37,086 nucleotides of DNA from Chloroflexota bacterium (lineage in GTDB: Bacteria > Chloroflexota > Ktedonobacteria > Ktedonobacterales > JACDGC01), in the NCBI GenBank assembly GCA_021778805.1, contig JAJYBV010000027.1, positions 1-37,086 on the forward strand, given 5' to 3'. The first letter of the stretch is position 1; each line of letters starts with the position of its first letter. The notes beneath the pieces were generated by a model. That model was given only the letters and a program-made list of their open reading frames with translations. It did not search any database and had not been told where the DNA came from. The position numbers and the translations under genes are program-made. Positions 1-7,822 of the stretch are shown in pieces.

Positions 1-124
1 TGTCATGACCTTCCGAACGGAACCAGGATTTCTCCTGACCGAGTCTGGTGAACGTGCCCTTGCGGGACTGGGCCTGGACTTTCGTGGCCGAAGCCACTGA
101 GTCTTCAGCTCAGTGGTTGTTCAC
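1..124 (+). mobile_element. Probable right end of an IS200/IS605-type tnpB element (partial)
   Basis: An open frame enters from the left edge and stops at TGA 98-100, next to a perfect 8-bp hairpin (94-101 with 109-116, loop TCTTCAG) followed by TTGTTCAC. A hairpin with a CTTTAG-like loop shortly before a TTCAC or TCAC end is typical of the right end of IS200/IS605 and tnpB-only elements, where it also forms part of the guide RNA. The visible peptide, about 32 residues, is too short and variable to prove TnpB. The proposed boundary at about 124 is an inference. dcd ends 56 bp further on. Confidence 0.35.
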
Positions 125-179
125 TATAAATTGCGAGCCAAATGCTTTGCAGTGCGGATGTTATTGGCAAATGCTTCAA

Positions 180-776
180 TTAACGTTTGCGCCTGTCACG
201 CATTTCTTGGTCATTAAAAATATGGCTGAGTGTGGGTTTGGTTTGCCCTTGATATTTTGATTGCCGCGCAGCGGAATATGGCTGCGACGCCGGTTGCGAT
301 AACTGCTCAATGCTTAATTGACAAATGCGCATACCGGGGTAAATGGCAACCGCAATATTGTTTAGGTTGCTGATTTCTAAGGTGATTGTGCCGTTGAAAC
401 CGGGATCGATAAATCCCGCGGTGGAATGCACTATTATACCTAACCGGCCTAAACTGCTTCTGCCATCCAGCCGGCCGACAAAATCAGCGGATATATTTAC
501 CCGCTCCAGCGTTACACCAAGGATAAATTCTTTTGGGTGCACAATAAACCGTTCATGCGCCTGCAGTGTTACCGATGTGGTAAGACCTTCAAATGTTTGT
601 GGATCTGCCGGATCGATAACCGCGGTTTGCGGCATATTAAATATTAAAAACTCATTGCCCAATCGCAAATCTATTGAAGCAGGCTGAATTTGAGAATTTT
701 TATCAAGCAGCGGCTCAATAGAAATATTGCCTGCGTCAATTTGCTGTATAATTTCATGATCTGATAATAAAGACAT
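180..776 (-). CDS. dcd: dCTP deaminase (possibly bifunctional dCTP deaminase/dUTPase)
   Basis: This cytosolic enzyme deaminates dCTP towards dUTP/dUMP and so feeds thymidylate synthesis. The 198-residue protein has the usual length and the family signatures: PASIDLRLG at 32-40, GRSSLGRLG at 105-113 and HSTAGFIDPGF at 117-127. The catalytic glutamate is E134 in ITLEIS. The C-terminal SKYQGQTKPT nucleotide-closing tail is intact. The core reads more like the Mycobacterium/Methanocaldococcus type, which also hydrolyses dUTP, than the E. coli type, so bifunctionality is possible but cannot be settled by eye. The start is ATG at 776, preceded by only a weak ribosome binding site. It is separated from rsmE by 73 bp and may be the last gene of that minus-strand group. 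Confidence 0.93.
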   Translation of the reverse strand: MSLLSDHEIIQQIDAGNISIEPLLDKNSQIQPASIDLRLGNEFLIFNMPQTAVIDPADPQTFEGLTTSVTLQAHERFIVHPKEFILGVTLERVNISADFVGRLDGRSSLGRLGIIVHSTAGFIDPGFNGTITLEISNLNNIAVAIYPGMRICQLSIEQLSQPASQPYSAARQSKYQGQTKPTLSHIFNDQEMRDRRKR

Positions 777-849
777 ACTATTTCAAAAATCTTTCGTATA
801 GCCGAAAAAGATAATTGCGCGCCAAACAGCTACTAGCTATTGCTGTTTA

Positions 850-1647
850 TTACATACCGCCGCAGGCAGAAATGATTAAAATTGCGGCGGCGATAGCGGC
901 TGTTTCTGCGCGCAGAATGCGCGGCCCCAAGGCAATAATCTTTGCGCCGGCAGATTGCGCCATCTGAACCTCTGATTCGCTGAATCCGCCTTCCGGACCG
1001 ATAAACAACGCGATGGCAGGGCGTTCAACCTGTGTATATTGTATCACGTTTGCCGCCATTGCTTGTAAACCGCTTTTATCACCGGATATATCAGTGGTTC
1101 GCAACTGTTTGCCGGATTCTTCCCACGCTAAAAAGATGGCTTGGCAATGGCTTGCGGCGTTTTGCAGCGCCTGCCGCAACTGGGCAGGTTCTTCGATAAC
1201 AGGCAATATAGCTCTGCCGGATTGTTCCATCGCTTCAATAGCAATGGAGCGCCAGCGCTGTTTTTTTGCTACGCCGGCTTCATCCAATCCTTTCATGCTA
1301 TATTCGCTGATTGTCGGAATAAAAGCAGTAACACCAATTTCCGTACCCTTTTGAATAATCCATTCAAATTTAGCGGACTTCAACATACCTTGGTACAGAT
1401 AAACCGATACCGGCGGCTCGGTGTTTAGATTTATCATCTGCTCTATGCGCAGCTGCGCAGCACGGCCGGCAAACGCAAGAATGCGCGCAATGCAAGCCTT
1501 ACCTAAGCCATTGATAAGGATAACTTCATCATTTGGCCGCAGGCGCAACACCGATTGCATTTGATGAGTAAGCTCTTGTCCTGCGGTTAATTCCATGTTT
1601 TCTTCAAAAACGGGGATGGGAAAATAAAATCGCAGCGTTTCATTCAT
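850..1647 (-). CDS. rsmE: 16S rRNA (uracil-1498-N3)-methyltransferase RsmE
   Basis: RsmE is a SPOUT-fold enzyme that methylates N3 of U1498 in helix 44 of 16S rRNA. The 265-residue product has an N-terminal PUA-like region (RFYFPIP onwards, LRLRPNDEV) and the C-terminal SPOUT knot with GPEGGFSESE and LGPRILRAETA, the SAM-binding loops of the family. An upstream in-frame ATG would add nine residues. ATG 1647 was chosen because family members begin near MNETLRFY and because it overlaps the prmA stop as ATGA (1647-1644), a classic translational-coupling arrangement. prmA and rsmE adjacency is common in bacteria, and both products modify the translation apparatus. Confidence 0.95.
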   Translation of the reverse strand: MNETLRFYFPIPVFEENMELTAGQELTHQMQSVLRLRPNDEVILINGLGKACIARILAFAGRAAQLRIEQMINLNTEPPVSVYLYQGMLKSAKFEWIIQKGTEIGVTAFIPTISEYSMKGLDEAGVAKKQRWRSIAIEAMEQSGRAILPVIEEPAQLRQALQNAASHCQAIFLAWEESGKQLRTTDISGDKSGLQAMAANVIQYTQVERPAIALFIGPEGGFSESEVQMAQSAGAKIIALGPRILRAETAAIAAAILIISACGGM

Positions 1648-2630
1648 GCTTTTGCGCACACTAATGTCAGCCAATCGCCGTCGACATATCTTTTTTCCAG
1701 GGTAAATCCTGCCTGTAGTAATGCATCGAGCGCTTCGTGTTCCTTATCTAGAATGACGCCGCCGGTAATTAGTTTGCCGCCCGGCAGTGTAGCCGCGTAT
1801 AGTGTTTCCGCCAATTCGGCAATAACCCGCGCGATGATGTTTGCCATTACAACATTAGCCGGCGCAACTAGCTCGCGGGTAACACTTTCGGGTAGAGGAT
1901 CTTCGCCCTGTGTTAAATCAGGAGCAATAAGGCTAAGCGCGCCGTCGGGCAGCAGCGCGATTGCGGCGTGTTTTACTGTGATGGCGTTTTCGCAGGCGTT
2001 TAATTGCGCGTTTTCCTGCGCAGCGCGTACAGCTACCGAGCTGATATCAAACCCCAAAGCGCTTTTGGCTCCTAATTTTATGGCGCCCAACGATAAAATT
2101 CCGGAGCCACAGCCAACATCAATTACGGTGTCTCCGGCGCGGACTGTATCTTCTATCGCTTCCAGGCACATGCGGGTTGTCGGGTGCGTGCCTGTGCCAA
2201 ACGCCATTCCGGGATCCAGTTCAATGACAGCAAGGTCTGGCTCATCCGAAGAAAATTCACGCCAGCTGGGTTTAATAACAATTTTGCGGCCGATGCGGGT
2301 AACATGAAAATATTGTTTCCATGTTTCTGCCCAATCTTCATCATCGATAGTGCGAGTTTGCATAACGCCGATATCGCCGATTGCAATGCTGCGCAAATAC
2401 CAAAGCGCTTCTTCAATGCGCAGTAAAATGCTATCCGAATGTTCATCTGCAGCTAAATAACCACACACTGTTACTGGGGCGTTGGGAATATGTGTCCATT
2501 TCTGCCCGTCATCTTCCAGCGCAAAAGGTTCCTGAACTGCGACCCCATGTTGTGTTAAAGAAGACAGTAATTCGCTCAGGGCGTCTACAGCTTCAGGATG
2601 GGCCTCTACTTTTATTTCAATCCATTGCAT
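1644..2630 (-). CDS. prmA: Ribosomal protein L11 methyltransferase PrmA
   Basis: PrmA trimethylates ribosomal protein L11 using SAM. The 328-residue product has the N-terminal L11-recognition domain (MQWIEIKVEAHPEAVDALSE), the linker with GTGTHPTT at 145-152, the Rossmann motif I DVGCGSGIL at 171-179, and the later NIIARVI segment equivalent to the catalytic NI(L)A motif. The open frame extends far upstream, but the family N-terminus begins at M(QWIEIK), so ATG 2630 is chosen. This start lies 14 bp inside the end of the upstream hydrolase gene, and the stop overlaps the rsmE start. Hydrolase, prmA and rsmE are therefore read as an overlapping operon. Confidence 0.95.
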   Translation of the reverse strand: MQWIEIKVEAHPEAVDALSELLSSLTQHGVAVQEPFALEDDGQKWTHIPNAPVTVCGYLAADEHSDSILLRIEEALWYLRSIAIGDIGVMQTRTIDDEDWAETWKQYFHVTRIGRKIVIKPSWREFSSDEPDLAVIELDPGMAFGTGTHPTTRMCLEAIEDTVRAGDTVIDVGCGSGILSLGAIKLGAKSALGFDISSVAVRAAQENAQLNACENAITVKHAAIALLPDGALSLIAPDLTQGEDPLPESVTRELVAPANVVMANIIARVIAELAETLYAATLPGGKLITGGVILDKEHEALDALLQAGFTLEKRYVDGDWLTLVCAKA

Positions 2631-3594
2631 GATTTTGTTCTTTCTGTTCTTCGGTGTTTGGCTGTGAGAGCGCGCTGCTAAAAAATGCATGAATTCTTCG
2701 GCAATATGTGTCACGTTCGGTAAAATAACCTCCGCAATGCGGAGCGCCTTCAACCAGCCAAATATCTTTAGGTTCGCGCGCAGCAGCGTACAGCCACTCT
2801 GAATGATAAAACGGGGAAACGTCGTCGGAAGTTCCATGTACCAGTAAAATGGGTCTTGGCGCGATATTGGCAATTTCGCGAACTGGGGCAACTTTTTCAA
2901 AGGTATAGCCCGCCATTATTTGCAGCAGTTTATTAGCCACAAATAAAATAGGTTTATCTAAGATGGGAGAATTAAATTGAAAAAAAGTATGCAGCCCATG
3001 CGTCACAACATCTTTATGCGTAGCAAAAGAACTATCTGCAACTACCGCAGCAATGCGCTTATCTCTTGCGGCGCTTAATATTGCTACTGCAGCTCCCATA
3101 GAATATCCCAGCGCGCCAATCTTTAAATGTGGAGCGCGTGCGGCAACATAATCTACTGCGCCGAGAAAATCCGCTGTTTCGCGATACCCTAATGTAGTTG
3201 GATTTCCGCGATATACACCATGCCCAAACATATCAATTAAAAACAAAGAATGACCATGGTTATACAAATATTTGCCGATGCCCAGTAAATCAGCTCGCTT
3301 GCCGTGAAATCCGGAAGACGCGATAATGATGTCTTTTGCCTGCGGATGTTCAATCCACCAGCCGCGCAGCGCATGCGCTTTATCTGACGATAAAAACGAG
3401 ATGTTTTCCCAAGGAAGATCCAATTCATAAGGTGTAAAGGTATATTCTGCTGTGGGATCGTTTTTTTGTGGATGCGTAATTGTATCAGCTATCATATATG
3501 CCGCTGCTGATATGGCTGCTCCGGCCAGGGCAAATAGAACACCAAATGCAGTCCACGCCGCGGCTGAAGGATTTTTATTCTCATGTTTCCGCAT
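2617..3594 (-). CDS. Membrane-anchored alpha/beta-fold hydrolase
   Basis: A 325-residue protein with one N-terminal hydrophobic helix (about residues 13-35), probably a membrane anchor or uncleaved signal, followed by an alpha/beta-hydrolase domain. The triad is visible: nucleophile S165 in GYSMGA, an acid at D257/D258 in HGTSDDVSP, and H286 in GAPHCGGY. The oxyanion region SSGFHGKR and the DMFGHG loop resemble the BAAT/YqkD/dipeptidyl-peptidase-like esterase group. The substrate is unknown. The start ATG 3594 has a good AGGAG ribosome binding site. It is the first gene of the overlapping hydrolase-prmA-rsmE set. No functional link to rRNA or L11 methylation is evident, so the association may only be one of expression. 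Confidence 0.85.
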   Translation of the reverse strand: MRKHENKNPSAAAWTAFGVLFALAGAAISAAAYMIADTITHPQKNDPTAEYTFTPYELDLPWENISFLSSDKAHALRGWWIEHPQAKDIIIASSGFHGKRADLLGIGKYLYNHGHSLFLIDMFGHGVYRGNPTTLGYRETADFLGAVDYVAARAPHLKIGALGYSMGAAVAILSAARDKRIAAVVADSSFATHKDVVTHGLHTFFQFNSPILDKPILFVANKLLQIMAGYTFEKVAPVREIANIAPRPILLVHGTSDDVSPFYHSEWLYAAAREPKDIWLVEGAPHCGGYFTERDTYCRRIHAFFSSALSQPNTEEQKEQNHAMD

Positions 3595-4113
3595 AAACCA
3601 TACTCCTAACTCTATAAAGTATATGATATTTGCGCAAAATCGAAAACTATGCTATAAGAAAAATAAGGAAGATCGGCGTATTAATGTCAGATGATCTATA
3701 CATATAAGCGCCGGCAATGTCATTTGAAGTGACAGATTCAAAATAATTGCGCAGAAAAATATTGAAAAAAAGTTCTAATTTTGATATAGTATATAGTGTG
3801 GTATCTGCCGCCGGCGCCGGCGGTTCAGCGCGAGGTTTTGGCAAACGCATTCCAAAGGAATTCAGTGGCTTTTGGCAATGTTTGAAGCTGCGGTTTGCTA
3901 TGGTATGACTTTTGCTATAATTGCAGAATATGCGCAATACATACTATATTTGCAAAAATATTGTTAATGTATTATTAGCTGCCATACTGTTGATGGCGGC
4001 GCAAGATTTTTTGCCGATGCGCGTGTGATGTTTTATGATAAATATCTTTTGTCAAAACAGTTATTTTGCGTTGTATTAAAAATTTAATGGCAGCGATAAG
4101 GAGATAATTTTTT
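3595..4113. other. 519-bp divergent intergenic region
   Basis: This region lies between the divergent hydrolase (minus) and the six-helix membrane protein (plus). It is AT-rich and I see no credible gene. A 96-codon minus-strand frame has no ribosome binding site or recognisable protein character. It contains a perfect 16-bp GC palindrome (CCGCCGGCGCCGGCGG, 3808-3823). Near the right side, TTGTCA at 4049-4054 is followed 16 bp later by TTGTAT, a weak candidate promoter for the downstream gene. Confidence 0.5.
4098..4103 (+). promoter_or_regulatory. Ribosome binding site AAGGAG
   Basis: AAGGAG lies 10 bases before ATG 4114 and fixes the start of the unknown membrane protein. Confidence 0.7.
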
Positions 4114-5181
4114 ATGCAAAATTATCCTCAAACATTTCAAAGCAGTATTACATATTCCGGTCATAAATTGGCTTCTGCGGCAGGTGTATCTCGGCCGGCA
4201 GATTATTTTGTTCAGCGACCGGCGCAAAGCGCATATGCGCTTATTCCCGAAGAGACGTACACATCGCAGATATGGAAGATTTCGGTTATCCGAAAATGGG
4301 CGCAGTTAAAGATTGGGTTTAGTATTATATTAGCGGCGGCAGCAGTTGCGTTTTTTAGCGTATGGGCCAATCCTTCCGCAGGGGTTGGTGTGCTGGTGGT
4401 AGCGCTTGCTTCCTGCGCGTTTGCTATGCTGGCGTATTATATTGCCGGCCGCTCTTATGACCATTCATCCGCGTTAATGCTGCTGTTTTCAGATGGCTTA
4501 ATGGTTGTGTTAGCTGAATTGCTTGCAGGTCCGCATATGGCGTTTATTATGTTGTTAGCCGGATCTTGCCTTTTGGGCACAGTTTTAGGCAGTTTTGGCG
4601 CAACAGTTTTTTTTGGCGCCGGGGTTACCGGCTTCATTGTCTTATGGACTATTGAGGTATCTATCGGAAAAGCGCATCCGCTGCTGAATATATCCGCCGG
4701 AGATTTGGTGTGGGTTTCGGCGGTGGCAGGCGTTGTGGGTGTGGCGTTTTTATTTTTCGTCGCCGCGCTATTAGGCCAAAAATTAAAAGCTTCGTTGGCC
4801 GACGCCGCCGCCATGCAGCACGAATATGATGGTTTAGAGCGCCGGACCAGAAATCGTCGGTCGGTATTCGACGCCGACTCAATCGCTTTGCAAAATGCTT
4901 TATCACGCGCAATGCGCGGTGAATCTGTTCCGCAGACGGCGGCGTGCGAAGAATTGGCGCCATTAAGCGCAATGGTTAATTCTACAGCGCAGCGCATACC
5001 TGCTTTGCTGCGCGATAGAGAAGAGCGGCTGCGCATGGAAAAAGCGATTCGTGAATTGGTTGCGGCGCTGGAAAAAGCTTGGGCCGGTTTTGAATGGCAA
5101 TGGCCTGCACGATCCGGCACTGCGATAGATTTAATTGTTGAAGCGCTACGCCCTAAGCCTCCGGAATTTACCGGCAATTAA
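4114..5181 (+). CDS. Unknown six-helix membrane protein with cytoplasmic C-terminal tail
   Basis: I do not recognise this 355-residue protein. The first 55 residues are polar (Tyr/Gln/Ala/Pro-rich). About six hydrophobic segments follow (roughly 66-84, 89-111, 118-138, 141-160, 161-182, 197-221). From about 222 to the end there is a charged, helix-prone tail, including the basic ERRTRNRRS stretch at 242-250 and a heptad-like segment around 300-335. The layout of a membrane sensor with a cytoplasmic helix-rich output resembles a receptor without a recognisable catalytic domain, but no histidine-kinase or cyclase motif is seen. It stands alone, divergent from the hydrolase and convergent with the DUF4126 gene. 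Confidence 0.8.
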   Translation: MQNYPQTFQSSITYSGHKLASAAGVSRPADYFVQRPAQSAYALIPEETYTSQIWKISVIRKWAQLKIGFSIILAAAAVAFFSVWANPSAGVGVLVVALASCAFAMLAYYIAGRSYDHSSALMLLFSDGLMVVLAELLAGPHMAFIMLLAGSCLLGTVLGSFGATVFFGAGVTGFIVLWTIEVSIGKAHPLLNISAGDLVWVSAVAGVVGVAFLFFVAALLGQKLKASLADAAAMQHEYDGLERRTRNRRSVFDADSIALQNALSRAMRGESVPQTAACEELAPLSAMVNSTAQRIPALLRDREERLRMEKAIRELVAALEKAWAGFEWQWPARSGTAIDLIVEALRPKPPEFTGN

Positions 5182-5198
5182 CACCATGTTTGCGTAAT

Positions 5199-5258
5199 CA
5201 GGGATAGGTAAGGTGCGGAAGCCCCTTGCGCGGGGATTGGGGTGTTCCCCAAATATAT
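5199..5258 (-). repeat. Dispersed palindromic repeat, copy 5 (inverted)
   Basis: Read on the minus strand this is a diverged copy of the 58-bp unit found four times at 28.6-29.1 kb. It has the TTGGGG-CCCCAA arm pair, the CGCGCAAGGGGC core and the trailing ATCCCT, all in the same order. It lies in the spacer between two convergent genes, where such a stem-rich unit would be tolerated. Confidence 0.75.
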
Positions 5259-5273
5259 TTTTATAGAAAACAG

Positions 5274-5312
5274 CAATACCGCCGGAGGCTTTAAGCAATT
5301 CCGGCGGTATTG
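5274..5312. terminator. Bidirectional terminator-like hairpin
   Basis: A perfect 13-bp stem (CAATACCGCCGGA at 5274-5286 pairing with 5300-5312, 13-nt loop) sits between two convergent genes. On the minus strand it is followed by CTGTTTTC. On the plus strand there is no clear T-run. It probably stops transcription of the DUF4126 gene and perhaps of both. Confidence 0.55.
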
Positions 5313-5349
5313 TGTATGTGAACATGTGTATGCGCTGTATTATCTAAAA

Positions 5350-5997
5350 CTAAACAGTCGCTATCGTTGGCGTTTCAGGAGTTTTGTTGTTGCGGCGCCG
5401 TTTAATAAGAAGTTGAATGCCGCGCACAACAAAAAAGATGGCGACTACTATTAAGATTCCCGCGACAAATGGAGCTAAAACGGTGAGCAGAATCATGATG
5501 AATGTTCCAATATCTTCAAGCAAACTGATGAATGGATTGGCGATGCCTGCTGTGGTAACGGTGCTGGCAGGGCGAACTATCGCTGCTTTTGCAGTGTGGG
5601 TAGCTCCGGCAAGCATAGCGCCGATGACGCCGGCAACAATAATTCCAGCGGTGCCCTGCGCGGTAAGTGTATTGCTGGTGGATATAAATAATACGGCGCC
5701 GGAAACCGGCCGAATGAACGTGTGAACAACATCATTTAGGTGATCCATAACAGGGATTTTATCAGCGGAAAATTCATACACCGTCATTATGGCAAAAAAA
5801 CCAATAACAATAGGGTATCCCAACCAATCAAAACCGGGACGCAGCTGAATATGCAGTGAGGGGATATGAGAAACTATACCTAATGCGACCAGCGGAAGGT
5901 ATGCGCGCACTCCGGCGGATAAACTAAGCCCCAGTCCCGCTATCATCGCAATAATATAGGGTGTGGTTAACCCGGTTGAGTTAAAAAAATCATTCAA
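5350..5997 (-). CDS. DUF4126 family membrane protein
   Basis: The 215-residue hydrophobic protein matches the DUF4126 pattern: an N-terminal helix with GLGLSLSAGVRAYLPLVALG (about 21-40), then DWLGYP, a helix with YEFSADKIPVMDHLNDVVHT, IRPVSGAVLF, and a glycine/alanine-rich segment ending in AGATHTAKAAIRP-like sequence (GATHTAKAA visible). It ends with a basic cytoplasmic tail. Function is unknown; the family is an integral membrane protein. The start is a TTG at 5997 with AGGAAG upstream. An internal ATG at residue 18 would cut into the first helix. It is convergent with the unknown membrane protein at 4114. Confidence 0.8.
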   Translation of the reverse strand: MNDFFNSTGLTTPYIIAMIAGLGLSLSAGVRAYLPLVALGIVSHIPSLHIQLRPGFDWLGYPIVIGFFAIMTVYEFSADKIPVMDHLNDVVHTFIRPVSGAVLFISTSNTLTAQGTAGIIVAGVIGAMLAGATHTAKAAIVRPASTVTTAGIANPFISLLEDIGTFIMILLTVLAPFVAGILIVVAIFFVVRGIQLLIKRRRNNKTPETPTIATV

Positions 5998-6080
5998 GGT
6001 CTTTATATCTTCCTTTCAAAGCCATGCGCGCGCGCAGCGGCTGATACGCGCGGTATAAATTTGCAAAATGGCAAGTTTCC

Positions 6081-6096
6081 CTGCCGTAAGCGGCAG
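6081..6096. other. Small hairpin CTGCCG-CGGCAG
   Basis: A 6-bp stem with a TAAG loop in the 209-bp spacer between DUF4126 and the next minus-strand gene. It lacks a U-run. It may be a weak terminator of the 6207-6788 gene, but nothing else supports that. Confidence 0.25.
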
Positions 6097-6206
6097 AACA
6101 ACAGTCGCTATACACATGCATACAAGTGCATACATTCATACGATACGATAAAAAACATAATATATCTGTGAACTATGCCACAATTTTTATTTGATATAAG
6201 TTACTT

Positions 6207-6788
6207 TTATTGCAGATTTTCAGTTTCCTGTTTTGTTGGCGCATAAAATTCCGGCGGCGGCGGATATTGCAACGGCTCTTGCGGTTGCGGCGCAGAAGGC
6301 GCTTGCGGTGGTTGTGGAGAAAATTGCGCCGGTGTATTGCTGAAATAAATTGGCTGATTTTGATACATAGGTTTATTTTTAGGCTTTAAAAAATTTGTGG
6401 TTAGCGCAGCGGTTCCTACGGTGAGACCATACTCAATGGCTCCGGTGATGGCGCCTAAAAATAAAATAGCAGCAATCAACTCACCTTTCGTGAGGCTAAG
6501 ACCATATTGCGCCATTGATGTAGTGAATTGTGGAGTTAACGCAATAAACAGTAATCCAATCAATTGGCCTAACGCGATAAACAACCCCATCCAATTAGCG
6601 TTAACTAAAGCAGTTGGCATTGGGTTGCCGGTGTTGTGCGGATCTTTGGCAAACCATCTTCCGGCAAAGAAACCGCTAAAGATACTTAGCGCAATACCGC
6701 CAAGAATGCTGAGAAAACTGGAAATTAAAATTGAAGTAAATCCCATGATAAGGATGATATTCCAATTTATACGTTTTGGTGTATTCAT
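6207..6788 (-). CDS. Small multi-helix membrane protein with Pro/Gln-rich tail
   Basis: The protein is not a recognised family. Its 193 residues begin with a basic N-terminus, followed by about four hydrophobic segments (roughly 11-29, 28-44, 66-86 and 103-125). A 50-residue tail very rich in Pro, Gln and Ala (QPPQAPSAPQPQEP, YPPPPEF) is probably cytoplasmic and disordered. A second protein of the same plan lies just upstream at 7027-7671, which suggests paralogues or parallel function. The ribosome binding site at ATG 6788 is weak. There is no signal peptide cleavage motif. The glycine-rich first helix resembles DUF5518-type or TM2-like small membrane proteins, but I would not assign it. Confidence 0.75.
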   Translation of the reverse strand: MNTPKRINWNIILIMGFTSILISSFLSILGGIALSIFSGFFAGRWFAKDPHNTGNPMPTALVNANWMGLFIALGQLIGLLFIALTPQFTTSMAQYGLSLTKGELIAAILFLGAITGAIEYGLTVGTAALTTNFLKPKNKPMYQNQPIYFSNTPAQFSPQPPQAPSAPQPQEPLQYPPPPEFYAPTKQETENLQ

Positions 6789-6969
6789 AATTCAGTAATG
6801 GATTACCTTTTGGAAAAAAATCACTTATACGCGGCTCAAAGGACGCAATTGAAGCGTCAGCGGCACGGTCATAATATATCATATATACAACATATAATAT
6901 CTAAACATGTTTGGCGCATTGTTCGCCAGTCACTGGATAAAGCTGTATTATTAGGAAGGATATACAATA

Positions 6970-6992
6970 AGCCGCGCAAACGCCGCGCGGCT
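6970..6992 (-). terminator. Hairpin downstream of the 7027-7671 gene
   Basis: An 8-bp GC stem (AGCCGCGC with GCGCGGCT, 7-nt loop) lies 34 bp past the stop codon. On the minus strand it is followed by a T-rich stretch (TATTGTAT). It is a plausible intrinsic terminator of moderate quality. Confidence 0.5.
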
Positions 6993-7026
6993 ATTATTTC
7001 CAAGACAAAATGCCCAATTGCGCAGA

Positions 7027-7671
7027 TTATTGCTGTGTTGGCGGTTCTTCGGGATTTTGCGGCATAGTTGATGAGCCATATCCCGGCTGCTGTGGATATA
7101 TTGGCTGCTGTGGCGTCTGATCGTTGCCGGTCATTTGGTTATATCCTTGCATTGGTTGATAAAACGATGGCTGGACTGCTATTGACGCAACTTTTTGTTT
7201 AGCAATCAGGCCGGCAATAGCCCCTGCTCCGGTCGCTAAACCGATAGACAGCAGGCCAATAAAGCATTGAATAAGTGAGATTCCTAAATATATGACTATG
7301 GTAGGAATGGAACTGGAATTAGCCGGAAGTCTGGAACCGCTCGGCGCGGCTGTTGCTGTTGCGGCAACAATACTTTGCGCCGTTGATATAATACTTTGCC
7401 CTGTTGGAGTTTGTAAATATACAAAACCCGCAGCAAACACGCCGATAAGATAGAACGAACCGGCAATAAGCCCGGCTAAAGAACCAACACTAGCGCCTTT
7501 GCCCTTAAATTTAGGGCCGCGAACTACTATAATGGCTGCAATAATTCCGACAATTACAGCTAACCCAAGTATCATCAAATTAAAAATTCTATTAACTGAT
7601 ACTAAGCCAAGAAAAGCTGCAATAATAGCGCCGACAATACCTGTGATAAAACCTGCTTGAAATCTTCCCAT
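7027..7671 (-). CDS. Four-helix membrane protein with Pro/Gln-rich tail
   Basis: This 214-residue protein is of unknown family. It has hydrophobic helices at about 5-24, 28-49, 61-86 and 123-152. A Ser/Thr/Ala linker (about 95-118) that is probably extracytoplasmic lies between helices 3 and 4. From about 160 onwards there is a Gln/Pro/Tyr/Gly-rich tail (YPQQPGYGSS, NPEEPPTQQ). The overall plan, a small helical membrane domain plus a low-complexity P/Q tail, is the same as in the 6207-6788 product. ATG 7671 is preceded by GAAAGG. It lies 151 bp after the 7823-8317 gene on the same strand. Confidence 0.75.
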   Translation of the reverse strand: MGRFQAGFITGIVGAIIAAFLGLVSVNRIFNLMILGLAVIVGIIAAIIVVRGPKFKGKGASVGSLAGLIAGSFYLIGVFAAGFVYLQTPTGQSIISTAQSIVAATATAAPSGSRLPANSSSIPTIVIYLGISLIQCFIGLLSIGLATGAGAIAGLIAKQKVASIAVQPSFYQPMQGYNQMTGNDQTPQQPIYPQQPGYGSSTMPQNPEEPPTQQ

Positions 7672-7822
7672 TTGTTAAACCTTTCTGTTGTAAAAAACTT
7701 GATAAAAAGGTTGAAAAGCGGCAATTATGCGATATAACGAAGTTAGAAGCCAAGAACCTGCTTAACTGCTCTCGCTTTTGTATCATAACATATTTTGGAT
7801 AGTTGCCAATACGGGAAAATAA

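Noticed and set aside
48-260. A 70-codon plus-strand frame near the left edge
   Set aside because: It runs through the insertion-sequence hairpin and into the dcd 3' end in antisense.
3647-3937. A 96-codon minus-strand frame
   Set aside because: No ribosome binding site, no protein-like composition, and it spans a palindrome in an AT-rich spacer.
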